Assembly: GCA_902826225.1 (NCBI GenBank)
Contig: CADEED010000005.1
Span: 1-57,226, forward strand
Source of the DNA: an uncultured Pseudomonadota bacterium
Lineage (GTDB): Bacteria; Pseudomonadota; Gammaproteobacteria; Steroidobacterales; Steroidobacteraceae
DNA length: 57,226 bases
Reading direction: 5' to 3'
Shown here: piece after piece, positions 37,031 to 45,235 of the stretch
Layout: the number at the start of each line of letters is the position of its first letter
Numbering within the stretch: position 1 is the stretch's first letter
The notes under the pieces: model-generated
The model's input: the letters and a program-made list of their open reading frames with translations, nothing else
What the model was told of the DNA's origin: nothing
Databases searched by the model: none
Position numbers and translations under genes: made by a program

Positions 37031-37161
37031 TCGAACCGTCATCCACGCGGCTCCACAGCCCGTACACGCACTCTCCAGCCTTTCTCCAGACCGTCTCTAT
37101 GGTTTGGAGCTGCCCCCGCGCCGAATGATCGACCCGCCATCGTTCAACAGGGACATGTCGG

Positions 37162-38688
37162 ATGGAAATTCGCCTCATCGTCGGGTGCCTCCTGGGTCTG
37201 TTGGCTGCTGGCTGCGGGGGCGGCGGCGGCACGGATGCGTCAGCCGTGCAGGGATGGAATCCGCCCCCGCCGCCTCCTCCGGCGGTCGGCACCGGAACGT
37301 TGGCCGTGCGGGTGATCGATCCCGATGGGCGGGCGATGAGCGGCGTTCTCGTTTCGGCCTTCGGCGCCGCAGCCACGGCTGGAACCGGGGTGACCGGCGC
37401 AGATGGGTCGGCGACTCTCCGGTCGTTGCCACCGAGCGTCCGGGCAAGCGCGTTCAGCGAGTTCGGATATGCAAGTGACACGAATGTGCCGGTCGCCCAG
37501 CAAGGTACGACGTCGATCACCCTCGCGCTCGCACCGTATCGCCCGAGACCGACAGTCGCGCTCCTGCCCGTCGACATCCCCGGCGACCGGATCGCGCCGG
37601 ATCGCAGCGCACTGACGCTGCGGATCACCGTCGTGGCGCTGGCCGCCGCGACGTTCAATCCGCCGGAGGGTTCGACGACCGAGCTGCGCCCGTCCCTGTT
37701 CGTCGAGCTCGGTGACGACGCCGACTATTCGCCGAATGCGTGCTGGTGGTGGCTCGACCCCCTGGGCAACTCCAATTGTGCCCGCTACAGCGGTTCTCCA
37801 GCCCACACGGTCGCGACCGAGGCATACGTTCTCGACGCCCCAGGCACCGTTCCGTTCCCCTCGCCGGCCGGCACGCCGCGCAGCGCACTGCTCGTGCTCG
37901 ATCAGAGCCGCCGGGTGTCGGCGCTCGACCCCAACGCCATTCGGACCTTCGCCGCGCGTGCATTCGTCGAACGCATCGTACGGGCGCCAGACGCGGTGTC
38001 ATTGGCAGTCGGCGGAATCGCGGCCAGCGATTCGAACGTTTCTTTGCCGCTGGTGCTGCCACAGCAGCCGCTGTGGCTGTCATCCGGCGCCGCCGGATTC
38101 TCGAGCGACGAGAGCACGCTGAAATCTGCGTTGGACGTGCTCGAACCGCTGGTCGGCGGATCCGCCAACGTATTCACCGGACTCGCCGCGGCTATCTCGC
38201 AAACGAACTCGTCCGCGCCGCCCGGCACCCGCACCGTCGTTGCGCTCGTCGGCGGAGACGACAGCAGCGCGGCCTCACCGTCCACGCGCGCCGACACCTT
38301 GGCCGCGCTCAGGAATCAGCGCGACGCCAGCGGCGTCCGCGTGGTCCTGATCGACGCGTCCGCCGCGCAATCCGCCACCGATCACCGGAGTGTGGCGGAC
38401 CTCGCGGCGGCACTGCGCGCGCCGATGATCTCGTTCGGCGTCGCCAGGAACTCGCGCGATTTCTACACGCAGTCGTGGGCCTCCGGATCCACCGCCGCGC
38501 TCGAGCTGGCGGGCGATCTCGTCGCGGGCAACAGTTTGCCCACGCTGACACTGACCCTGCGCGTGACCGACCGCGCCGGAGCTTTCCCCCAGGGCAAGAC
38601 ACTGCGTGGCGTCCTCTATCTATTCAGCGACATCTGCCCGATGGGCTGCTGGGAACTGCCGATCGCGTTCACGGCCTTCGTTCCCTGA
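37162..38688 (+). CDS. lipoprotein with Pro-rich linker, beta-sandwich and vWA-like domain, copy 1
   Basis: 508 residues. Lipobox AAGC (Cys18), a Gly-rich patch, PPPPPPP linker, a carboxypeptidase-regulatory-like sandwich (VIDPDGRAMSGVLVSAFG ... AFSEFGYASDTNVPV), then a larger part that looks like a von Willebrand A fold: SALLVLDQSRRVSALDPN, with the MIDAS D-x-S-x-S reduced to D-Q-S-R-R, GLAAAISQT, TVVALVGGDDSSA and GVRVVLIDAS. Ends with a beta segment containing SDICPMGC. The next gene is a full-length paralogue 20 bp downstream. Anchored envelope adhesin or scaffold is a guess from architecture. Confidence 0.75.
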   Translation: MEIRLIVGCLLGLLAAGCGGGGGTDASAVQGWNPPPPPPPAVGTGTLAVRVIDPDGRAMSGVLVSAFGAAATAGTGVTGADGSATLRSLPPSVRASAFSEFGYASDTNVPVAQQGTTSITLALAPYRPRPTVALLPVDIPGDRIAPDRSALTLRITVVALAAATFNPPEGSTTELRPSLFVELGDDADYSPNACWWWLDPLGNSNCARYSGSPAHTVATEAYVLDAPGTVPFPSPAGTPRSALLVLDQSRRVSALDPNAIRTFAARAFVERIVRAPDAVSLAVGGIAASDSNVSLPLVLPQQPLWLSSGAAGFSSDESTLKSALDVLEPLVGGSANVFTGLAAAISQTNSSAPPGTRTVVALVGGDDSSAASPSTRADTLAALRNQRDASGVRVVLIDASAAQSATDHRSVADLAAALRAPMISFGVARNSRDFYTQSWASGSTAALELAGDLVAGNSLPTLTLTLRVTDRAGAFPQGKTLRGVLYLFSDICPMGCWELPIAFTAFVP

Positions 38689-38708
38689 CGAGTCACGGAG
38701 AAAATCAC

Positions 38709-40244
38709 ATGGACACACGTCAGGCTCTTCGGAACATCTCGCGTTTCACCGCGGCGTGTCTCGTCATCGGATTCATCGCCGGCTGTGGCGGCGACGGCTC
38801 GGACTCGGGACCGGGTCCCGTGCCGGCGCCCGCGGCCAACGATCCCGGAACCGGCCGGCTCAACGTGACGGTCACCGATCCCGAAGGACGCACCGTGGCG
38901 AACGCGGCCGTGCAATTGAGGCACCTCGTGCCGACCCGCAGGGTCAGTACGCAGCAGACATCGGCCAACGGCACGACCGAGTTTCGGAGGTTGCCCTCCG
39001 TGGTGGAGATCGACGTCATCCACGAGTTCGGCCGCTCGAGTGTCGGGAGCGTCGACGTCGCGCAGAGCGGCACGACGGCGCTGGACGTGATGTTGCCGGC
39101 GAACCGGCCGCGGCCGGCGATCGCGGTGATGCCGGTCGAGGTCCTGCCGGGCAGCGTCAGCGCCGATCGCAGCGAGTTCACGATTCGCGTCACGGTCTTC
39201 GCATCGCCCTCGGCGCCGTTCAACAACGATCGAGATCCGGCCACGTCGACGCCCGTCCTGGTCGTCGGGCTCAACGAAAACCTCTGGGATTGGTACGCCG
39301 AATACTGCTCGCTCTACCGGTCACCCGATCATCCGGTCGCCTCTTGTGAAGATTCCGGAACGGGACCCCACGTCATGTCCGCGCAACGCTTCGACTACGC
39401 AGCCGCGGCGCCCTCGCCCTTCGCGGCCGCGGCCGGCACGGTTCGCAGCTCGATGCTCCTGCTGGACCAGAGCCGGCGCATGAGCGATCTCGACCCCGGC
39501 GCATTCCGTTCGTTCGCCGCCCGCCGGTTCATAGAACGAATCGCGAGATCGGCGGATGCCGGTAGTTTGGCGATCGCGGGCTTCGCGGCCGCCGGTGGCG
39601 GCACGAATACACCTCTGCTCCTGCCGCAGCAGCCCTTGTGGCTGCCGCTGGGCGCGGGCACGCCCTTCTCGCGGGACGAGGCATTGCTCAAATCCAACGT
39701 GCAGGTCATCGAACCGCTGCTCGGCGGCATCGCGCCGGTCTACGCGGGTATCGAGGCTGCCGTCGCGCAGACGGATTCCGTGACGCCGGCCGGGAGCCGC
39801 ACGGTCGTCGTGATGCTCGGCGGCCAGGATGAAATCACGGGCTCCGCAACCGAGCGCGCTCAGGCACTCGCCACCCTGCGGCAGCAACGGGATGCCACGG
39901 GCGTCCGGACGATCCTCATCGGCGGCACCCGCGAATCGAACGACGAGATCGACGAGCTCGCGAGGGCGCTGCGCGCGCCGCGGATCCCGCTCCCCGGGAA
40001 CGTCAACTACCAGCAGAACTACGTGCAGGCGATCGCCTCGGGCGCCACCAGCGCGCTCGCGCTCGCAGCCGAGCTCATCGAGGGTGTTCCACTCCCCACC
40101 ATGTCCGCGGACATCCGCATCCGCAAGCAGACGGGGTCGTACCCGGCCGGCGCGGCACTGGGCGGATACGTGTGGCTGGACACCCAGTTCTGTTCGATCG
40201 GCTGCAAACCGATCTCCGCCGAGTTCACCGTCGTCGTTCCCTAA
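38709..40244 (+). CDS. lipoprotein with beta-sandwich and vWA-like domain, copy 2 (tandem paralogue)
   Basis: 511 residues, ATG with GGAG 8 bases upstream. Lipobox IAGC (Cys26). The same domain order as copy 1: VTDPEGRTVANAAVQLRHL, EIDVIHEFGRSSVGSVDV, RPRPAIAVMPVEVLPGSVSADRS, then the vWA-like part with SSMLLLDQSRRMSDLDPG (again D-Q-S-R-R), GIEAAVAQTDS, TVVVMLGGQDE and GVRTILIGGTR, and a terminal strand containing SIGCKPISAEFTVVVP. The pair arose by tandem duplication; they are clearly alike over most of their length but diverged. The polyproline linker of copy 1 is replaced by GPGPVPAPAA. Confidence 0.75.
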   Translation: MDTRQALRNISRFTAACLVIGFIAGCGGDGSDSGPGPVPAPAANDPGTGRLNVTVTDPEGRTVANAAVQLRHLVPTRRVSTQQTSANGTTEFRRLPSVVEIDVIHEFGRSSVGSVDVAQSGTTALDVMLPANRPRPAIAVMPVEVLPGSVSADRSEFTIRVTVFASPSAPFNNDRDPATSTPVLVVGLNENLWDWYAEYCSLYRSPDHPVASCEDSGTGPHVMSAQRFDYAAAAPSPFAAAAGTVRSSMLLLDQSRRMSDLDPGAFRSFAARRFIERIARSADAGSLAIAGFAAAGGGTNTPLLLPQQPLWLPLGAGTPFSRDEALLKSNVQVIEPLLGGIAPVYAGIEAAVAQTDSVTPAGSRTVVVMLGGQDEITGSATERAQALATLRQQRDATGVRTILIGGTRESNDEIDELARALRAPRIPLPGNVNYQQNYVQAIASGATSALALAAELIEGVPLPTMSADIRIRKQTGSYPAGAALGGYVWLDTQFCSIGCKPISAEFTVVVP

Positions 40245-40262
40245 CAACCTGGAGAAGCCGAA

Positions 40263-40769
40263 ATGAATGTCATGAATTCCAAGCTCGTCCCCCTGCTCGC
40301 CGCCGCGACACTTGCCGTCTGTTCGACCGCGATCGCCGGCGATCATCACGATCGCGATGACGTCGCCAATCGAATCGTCGGCCTGTGGGAGAGCCTGGGC
40401 CTCGTCGGCCCGTGCGATGGCGTGGCGGGTACGACCATCCGCAACACCCTGCTGTTCAATGCCGGCGGAACCCTCGTCGAGAACCCGCGAATCGGGCAGG
40501 ACGGCATCCCGAACGCCGCCGGCACGTATTGGCGCGGGCAGGCTCTCGGCACCTGGGTCTACGACCGTTCGAAGCGCATCTACTTCATAAACCTGCGCTT
40601 CGACAACTACGTCAACAATGTCTACAACGGGTATTCGATCGTCGAACGCGAGATCACGTTGACGAATCGCGGCATGTTGGCATCGGGCCCGGTTCGCTCG
40701 ACGCGCTATTTCCTGGATGGGACCTTGCCTGTCGCCGTGTGCGGCCAGGCCACTTCGACCCCGCTCTGA
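40263..40769 (+). CDS. small secreted protein of unknown family
   Basis: 168 residues, ATG with GGAGAAG 6 bases upstream, 18 bp after the second vWA-like lipoprotein gene. Signal peptide (LVPLLAAATLAVCSTAIAG, about 7-25) followed by a His/Asp cluster (DHHDRDD), then a compact beta-rich domain: VGLWESLGLVGPC, TTIRNTLLFNAGGTLVENPR, GTWVYDRSKRIYFINLRFDNYVN. The pattern of short strands and a two-cysteine layout (PC near residue 51, VCG near 161) is compatible with a lipocalin-like barrel. Very likely co-transcribed with the two lipoproteins. Function unknown. Confidence 0.7.
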   Translation: MNVMNSKLVPLLAAATLAVCSTAIAGDHHDRDDVANRIVGLWESLGLVGPCDGVAGTTIRNTLLFNAGGTLVENPRIGQDGIPNAAGTYWRGQALGTWVYDRSKRIYFINLRFDNYVNNVYNGYSIVEREITLTNRGMLASGPVRSTRYFLDGTLPVAVCGQATSTPL

Positions 40770-40818
40770 CGCGGGGCTGATCGGGTCGGCTCCGGGGAGT
40801 CTCGGGTTCCGGAGCCGA
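40759..40818 (+). terminator. two stem-loops ending the lipoprotein operon
   Basis: A 6-bp stem (CCCCGC/GCGGGG, 40759-40764 with 40771-40776) encloses the stop codon, and a 10-bp perfect stem (40786-40795 with 40809-40818, 13-base loop) follows. No T-run is present after the second stem, so classic intrinsic termination is weak; a Rho-dependent end protected by stable hairpins is more likely. Confidence 0.45.
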
Positions 40819-40911
40819 TTCCGGTCGCGCGTTCGCAGCGCTTCGGCGAGCGGCTCTTGCCAAGTCGTGCGGCACACTGCAGTTTGTGCGCCCTCTCCCG
40901 GAGGTACAGAC

Positions 40912-40986
40912 ATGACTGGACGACGAGCGATCACGACTTTTCTGCCTTCGGGTCCCGGCGACTTCGCCCGGAAGACGTCGCGTTGA
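40912..40986 (+). CDS. possible 24-residue leader peptide coupled to the metallopeptidase gene
   Basis: ATG at 40912 preceded by a strong GGAGG 7 bases upstream begins MTGRRAITTFLPSGPG and stops at TGA 40984-40986. That stop overlaps the TTG start (TTGA) of the metallopeptidase gene. The best ribosome site in the interval therefore belongs to this short frame, and the main gene may depend on re-initiation. It could also be that the true start of the larger gene is here with a frameshift in the sequence. No attenuation hairpin or residue run is obvious. Confidence 0.4.
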   Translation: MTGRRAITTFLPSGPGDFARKTSR

Positions 40987-41888
40987 GCGCCTACCCGATC
41001 GGCACCCCGGGCGTCCCCTGGGGCGCGACGGAACGCGCGCAATGGCTCTCGCGGCAGCGCAAGCTCCGCAGCCACGCCGACGACGTCGTAGCGCGCGTCG
41101 ACGCCCTCTCCCGGAAGTTCGAGGTGATCGAGTACGGCCATCTCGACTATCCACCCGATCGCTACCGGTTGCTCGCGCTGCGCACGCGCGACGTACTGGC
41201 GGATCGTCCGTGGGTGCTCGTCACCGGCGGCGTGCACGGCTACGAGACGAGCGGCGTGCACGGCGCGCTGCAGTTCCTCGAGCAGAACGCGGCGGACTAT
41301 CCCGTGAATCTGCTCGCGGTGCCCTGCGTGAGTCCGTGGGCCTACGAACGCATCCATCGCTGGAATCCCGATGCGATCGATCCGAATCGCTCGTTCCGCG
41401 AAGACAGTCCGGCCGCCGAGTCGGCGGCGCTATGGAGATTGATCGCGCCGCTGCGCGGACGCTTTCTCGTGCACGTCGACCTGCACGAGACGACCGACAC
41501 CGACGAAAGCGAATTCGGCCCGGCCCTGGCGGCGCGCGACGGCCAGCCGTTCGATCGCGGCATCATCCCGGACGGGTTCTACGTCGTCGACGACAGCGAG
41601 AACCCGCAACCGGAATTCCAGCGCGCGATCGTCGACGCGGTCGCGAAGGTGACGCACATCGCGCCGCCCAACGCCGAGAACGAGATCATCGGCTCGCCGG
41701 TCCTGAGCCCAGGCGTGATCGAGTACCCCATGCGTCAGCTCGGCCTGTGCGCGGGGATCACGGGCGCGAAGTTCACGACGACGACCGAGGTCTACCCCGA
41801 CAGCCCGCGCGTGACGCCGGAACATTGCAACGCGGCACAGGTCGCGGCGACCCGCGCAGCCATCGATTTCGCTTTGCGCGGAACCTGA
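40983..41888 (+). CDS. M14-type zinc carboxypeptidase/deacylase (succinylglutamate-desuccinylase-like)
   Basis: 301 residues from TTG 40983, with GGAAGA 9 bases upstream. The zinc site is complete: VTGGVHGYETSGVHG with His85 and Glu88, and FLVHVDLHETTDTDE with His168 and the following Glu-Thr. PCVSPWAYERIHRWNPDAIDPNRSFRE matches the substrate Arg/Asn loop, and TTTTEVY near the end gives the general-base Glu. M14 enzymes of this size remove C-terminal residues or N-acyl groups. There is no signal peptide, so it works in the cytosol. It lies 26 bp upstream of a GNAT gene. The longer frame before the TTG is not supported by a start. Confidence 0.85.
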   Translation: MSAYPIGTPGVPWGATERAQWLSRQRKLRSHADDVVARVDALSRKFEVIEYGHLDYPPDRYRLLALRTRDVLADRPWVLVTGGVHGYETSGVHGALQFLEQNAADYPVNLLAVPCVSPWAYERIHRWNPDAIDPNRSFREDSPAAESAALWRLIAPLRGRFLVHVDLHETTDTDESEFGPALAARDGQPFDRGIIPDGFYVVDDSENPQPEFQRAIVDAVAKVTHIAPPNAENEIIGSPVLSPGVIEYPMRQLGLCAGITGAKFTTTTEVYPDSPRVTPEHCNAAQVAATRAAIDFALRGT

Positions 41889-41914
41889 GGCCCGAACGCA
41901 GAGACTCACGCCGC

Positions 41915-42379
41915 ATGACGCTGCTGATCCGCCCCGCGACGGTCGACGACCAGCCGAAAATCGTGTCGCTGGCCCGCGGCGAGCGGATCAAGCCGACCGG
42001 CCTCGAATGGCCGAGATTCATCGTCGCGGACGATGACGGAAAGATCGTCGGCGCCGTGCAGCTCCGCGAGCACCCGGATGGATCGCGCGAGCTGGGAAGC
42101 CTCGTCGTGGCGCCGGCCTTCCGTGGCCGCGGCGTCGCGACGCGGCTCATCGACAGGCGTCTCGCCGACGCCTCCGGCCCGGTGCTGGTGATCACCGGCC
42201 GGGCGTTCGACGACTACTACCGACGCTGGGGATTCCGCCGTATCCGGCCGATCGCCGCGCCGCCCTTCGTTTGCGCGAACTACTGGCTGGGGTATCTCGG
42301 TGGCGGACTGCTCGCGCTGCTCCGGGGCCGCGCGGTGAATCACCTCGCAGTCTTCGAGCGCTCGCCGTCGACTCGCTAG
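41915..42379 (+). CDS. GNAT family N-acetyltransferase
   Basis: 154 residues, ATG at 41915. Begins LIRPATVDDQPKIVSL and contains the acetyl-CoA P-loop LGSLVVAPAFRGRGVATRLIDRRLA and the late VLVITGRAFDDYYRRWGFRRI. FIVADDDGKIVGAVQL is the central beta strand pair. Acceptor unknown. It follows the M14 hydrolase with 26 bp between them and could act on the same metabolite, for example acylation against deacylation of an amino acid, but that is only suggested by position. Convergent CTAG overlap with the next gene. Confidence 0.88.
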   Translation: MTLLIRPATVDDQPKIVSLARGERIKPTGLEWPRFIVADDDGKIVGAVQLREHPDGSRELGSLVVAPAFRGRGVATRLIDRRLADASGPVLVITGRAFDDYYRRWGFRRIRPIAAPPFVCANYWLGYLGGGLLALLRGRAVNHLAVFERSPSTR

Positions 42380-42939
42380 TGACCGCCTTCCACGTGGATC
42401 CCGGCGTCGGACAGTGCGCCGGCGAGCTCCGCCTCGATGCGCGCAGCCTCGCCGCGCCGGATGTGCTGGAGATGCAACGTCGGGCCCGCCAGGACTTCGA
42501 TGCCGCGCTTGAGCACACTGCCGGCGGCGCGGATGCCCGCCATGTGCTGATCGAAGCGCTGCGCCGGCGGGTACCGGCTCATGCCCACATAGACACCGTG
42601 CGCGTCACCGCGCCGATCAGAATAGTCCAGCAGGATCAGGTAGATATTCGACCGGCCGCGGGGGGCGGCGAAGCGTGCGGCGACCTCGTAGGCCGTCGGC
42701 AACCAGCTGACGTATCGCATGGGTAACCATTCCGGGATCGACGCGCCCGCGCGCTTCCACAGGAGATCGAGATCCGCTTCGACGTGCGTGGGAAAATGGC
42801 CGCGCATCCAGCGCTCGTGGATGCAGTGCGCGCCGGCGACGCCGTCGCCCGCCTCGAGCGCCTGCTGGAATACCGCCGCGAGTTCCCGGTCCGGGCGAGC
42901 GCGAAGGGGTCGGTCAACCGGTCGGGAATCATCCCGCAT
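42376..42939 (-). CDS. GIY-YIG-like nuclease-fold protein
   Basis: 187 residues. The C-terminal half has the core of a GIY-YIG domain: SNIYLILLDYSDRR (Ile99-Tyr100), GVYVGMSRYPPAQRFDQHMAGIRAAGSV (Tyr117-Val118-Gly119, Arg128), and IEAELAGALSDAGIHVEGG with the possible metal Glu. The N-terminal 90 residues are charged and helical. It is the last gene of a minus-strand group starting at the Gfo/Idh gene. An isolated endonuclease or a domain with a structural role are both possible; I found no obvious element attached. Confidence 0.72.
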   Translation of the reverse strand: MRDDSRPVDRPLRARPDRELAAVFQQALEAGDGVAGAHCIHERWMRGHFPTHVEADLDLLWKRAGASIPEWLPMRYVSWLPTAYEVAARFAAPRGRSNIYLILLDYSDRRGDAHGVYVGMSRYPPAQRFDQHMAGIRAAGSVLKRGIEVLAGPTLHLQHIRRGEAARIEAELAGALSDAGIHVEGGH

Positions 42940-42942
42940 CGA

Positions 42943-43395
42943 TCATCCGCTTCCGGCCAGCAACGCGGCGAGCTCGGCGCGATCGGCGTCGCGACTGGCC
43001 GCGTAGTCATCGCCTTCGTGCGCCGTGTGCGGTTCGGGGTAAGCGGACAGGCGCCACCGCAGGGCGCGTTCATGAAGCGCGGCGACATGCGCGGGCCGCG
43101 ACTCCCGCTCGCCGCGACCGACCGCTTCGCGCAACTCGTTCGTGTACATCGCGCCCAGCATCACCGCGGACTGAATGTCCTGATCGACCACCCGCACCCG
43201 CGTGTCGGCGGCATCGAAGCGTCCCGCGCGCACGTCGGGCAACGCGGACCGCGCGGCCAGCGCCAGGCGGCGTCGCAACGAGTCGAGCGGCGGCGATCCG
43301 GTCTCGAGATCGATGCCGAGGTACCCGCGTCCGAGTGCCTGGGCTTCTTTCATTTCTTCGCGCCCCTGTCTCGACCGGGAGATCGAGCGCTTCAT
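42943..43395 (-). CDS. hypothetical protein, about 150 residues
   Basis: ATG at 43395 overlaps the NagB-like stop by 4 bases (ATGA), then the gene runs to 3 bp before the GIY-YIG gene. Reads MKRSISRSRQGREEMKEAQALG at the start, then GYLGIDLETGSPPLDSLRRRLALAARSALPDVRAG, DTRVRVVDQDIQSAVMLGAMYTNELREAVGRG and RWRLSAYPEPHTAHEGDDYAASRDADRAELAALLAG. Rich in Arg and Ala, helical and soluble. I do not recognise a family. An internal ATG (MKEAQALGRG) is an alternative start. Its coupling to the sugar-phosphate isomerase gene suggests a shared operon but not a function. Confidence 0.6.
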   Translation of the reverse strand: MKRSISRSRQGREEMKEAQALGRGYLGIDLETGSPPLDSLRRRLALAARSALPDVRAGRFDAADTRVRVVDQDIQSAVMLGAMYTNELREAVGRGERESRPAHVAALHERALRWRLSAYPEPHTAHEGDDYAASRDADRAELAALLAGSG

Positions 43396-44108
43396 GCCCC
43401 GCCGCTCACGTCCAGCAACACGTCGACATGCGGATGCAGCCACAGGACACTGGCCGGCAGATCCGTCGTCACGGCGCCTTCGAGGAATCTCGCGGTCGCC
43501 GCGTCCTTGCCCTTGCCCGTGATGAGCAACAGGATCCGGCGCGATTGCAGCAGGTCGCCGACTCCCAGCGTCAGGCCATGAACCGGTTTTTCGCGCCGGT
43601 CAGTCATCATGGGATGCTGCCGCGTCATCTCCGACAGCGTCGCCACGTGACAACCGGGCTGCAGAGTTCGACCGGGCTCGTTCAAACCGAGGTGGCCGTT
43701 CTTGCCCAGTCCGAGAATGCACAGATCGATCGGCCCGTGACGTTCGAGGGACTGGCTGATGCGCGCGCATTCGGCCGACGGGTCCACGGCCGTGGCGTCG
43801 AATGAAAGATAGCGATCCGCCGGGATGCCCAGGGGCGCGAGCACCCGCTCCTGCAGAAAGTACTCGCAGCTCGCGGGATCGCTCGCCGGCATGCCCAACC
43901 ACTCGTCGAGCTTGACGACCCTGAGATTCGCGAAGAGGTTCGGGCGTGTCGCGGCTGCGCGTACCCACTCCGCGTACAGCCCCGCCGGTGAGTGGCCGGT
44001 CGGCAGACAGAAGAGCGAATCGCTTCGCTCGGCGAGCGTGGCAAAGGCGATCTCGGCGCCTCGCCGGCTCAGCTCGCGGTAATCGCGGACGCGCTGGATG
44101 GTCGCCAT
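43392..44108 (-). CDS. 6-phosphogluconolactonase/glucosamine-6-phosphate isomerase family protein, NagB/AgaI-like
   Basis: 238 residues of the NagB fold. Features: FCLPTGHSPAGLYAEW for phosphate binding, VVKLDEWLGM with Asp68, and ILGLGKNGHLGLNEPG (131-146) with the catalytic His139. Glucosamine-type NagB typically reads G-x-G-x-D-G-H-I-A-F-N-E-P; the variant here resembles galactosamine-6-phosphate isomerase (AgaI-type), so deamination/isomerisation of an amino-sugar phosphate is likely but the sugar is uncertain. ATG at 44108, 4 bp after the oxidoreductase stop, and overlaps the next gene by ATGA. Probable operon with the Gfo/Idh enzyme. Confidence 0.85.
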   Translation of the reverse strand: MATIQRVRDYRELSRRGAEIAFATLAERSDSLFCLPTGHSPAGLYAEWVRAAATRPNLFANLRVVKLDEWLGMPASDPASCEYFLQERVLAPLGIPADRYLSFDATAVDPSAECARISQSLERHGPIDLCILGLGKNGHLGLNEPGRTLQPGCHVATLSEMTRQHPMMTDRREKPVHGLTLGVGDLLQSRRILLLITGKGKDAATARFLEGAVTTDLPASVLWLHPHVDVLLDVSGGA

Positions 44109-44112
44109 GCGG

Positions 44113-45201
44113 TCAGGACTTCTTCCAGAGGTCGAACGGCCTGGCCGCGCGAGTCGGCGATGGCAGCATGATCTTCCGGCCCGCACCCGCGGACTCGTAC
44201 GCCGCGAACAGGATCTCGAGAACGGCGCGGCCATCCGCGCCCGTCACGAGCGGTTGCCGGTCATGGAGCACGCAATCCACGAAATGCTGGAACTCCTGCG
44301 GGAAACCGTAGTTCCAGATCTCTTCGTACATCACGTAACTCCACCCGACCGTGTTGCCGGCCTTCTCCACCGCGTAGCCCACGCCCTTCTGGCTGTAGGT
44401 CTGGATGGAATTGCCTTGCAGCACGTCGGCGTAGGCGACGCCCTCGGAGCCGTGGATTTCCGCGCGATCGTCCATGCCACCGAGCTTCGTCCAGCTCTCC
44501 TCGGCCAGCGCGACGACGCCGTTCTCGAACTCGAGGATGAGGATCGCGTTGTCTTCGCCGCGCGTCTTGCCGGCATGGACGCTCGTGTTCATCTGCGCGT
44601 ATACGCTCGTCACGGGATTGTTGCGATTCAGCCAGCGGAAGAACTGCACCGCGTGACATCCCATGTCCATGGTGACGCCGCCGCCCGAGCGCTCGACGTC
44701 CCAGAAGTGCGCGGCGTGCGGCCCATCGTGCTTCTCCGATTGTTTGAATAGCACGGGGCGGCCGAGCGCGCCGTCGTCCAGCAGCTGCTTCAGCTTCACG
44801 TACTTCGGCGTGAAGCACAGCTCTTCCGCGTACATCAGCTTCACGCCGGCGCGTTCGCAGGCCTCGATCATGCGATCGGCTTCCGCGAGATTGAGCGCGA
44901 ACGGCTTCTCGACCACCACGTGCTTGCCGGCCTGCGCCGCACGCACGGTGATGTCGCAGTGCGCGAAGTTCGGCGCGCCGACGACCACGAGGTCGATGTC
45001 GTCGCGCGCGAGCAGCGCATCGAGGTCCTGGAAATGATGCGGAATACCGTACTTCGCCGCGAAATCGCGCGCGTGACCGGCGGTCGGCGACATCACGGCG
45101 CGCACATCCGCCTGCGGCACGTGTCGCAGCGATTCCGCGTGGATCGTGGAGATGAACTGGGAGCCGACGAGTCCGACGCCGACGATTTCGCGCCTTGCCA
45201 T
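44113..45201 (-). CDS. Gfo/Idh/MocA family oxidoreductase
   Basis: 362 residues of the NAD(P)-dependent sugar/inositol oxidoreductase family. Rossmann start GVGLVGSQFISTIH (replacing the usual G-x-G-x-x-G), VVVEKPFALN with Glu98-Lys99-Pro100 at the active site, YAEELCFTPKYVKLKQLL, FWDVERSGGGVTMDMGCHAVQFFRWL with the catalytic His, and the large C-terminal sheet ending in PFDLWKKS. First gene of a minus-strand group with a NagB/AgaI-like isomerase; together they suggest metabolism of an amino sugar or inositol derivative. Divergent from the S41 protease with about 34 bp between starts. Confidence 0.9.
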   Translation of the reverse strand: MARREIVGVGLVGSQFISTIHAESLRHVPQADVRAVMSPTAGHARDFAAKYGIPHHFQDLDALLARDDIDLVVVGAPNFAHCDITVRAAQAGKHVVVEKPFALNLAEADRMIEACERAGVKLMYAEELCFTPKYVKLKQLLDDGALGRPVLFKQSEKHDGPHAAHFWDVERSGGGVTMDMGCHAVQFFRWLNRNNPVTSVYAQMNTSVHAGKTRGEDNAILILEFENGVVALAEESWTKLGGMDDRAEIHGSEGVAYADVLQGNSIQTYSQKGVGYAVEKAGNTVGWSYVMYEEIWNYGFPQEFQHFVDCVLHDRQPLVTGADGRAVLEILFAAYESAGAGRKIMLPSPTRAARPFDLWKKS

Positions 45202-45235
45202 GTCATGGACCTTTGCACTGCGACAGAGCATCATT

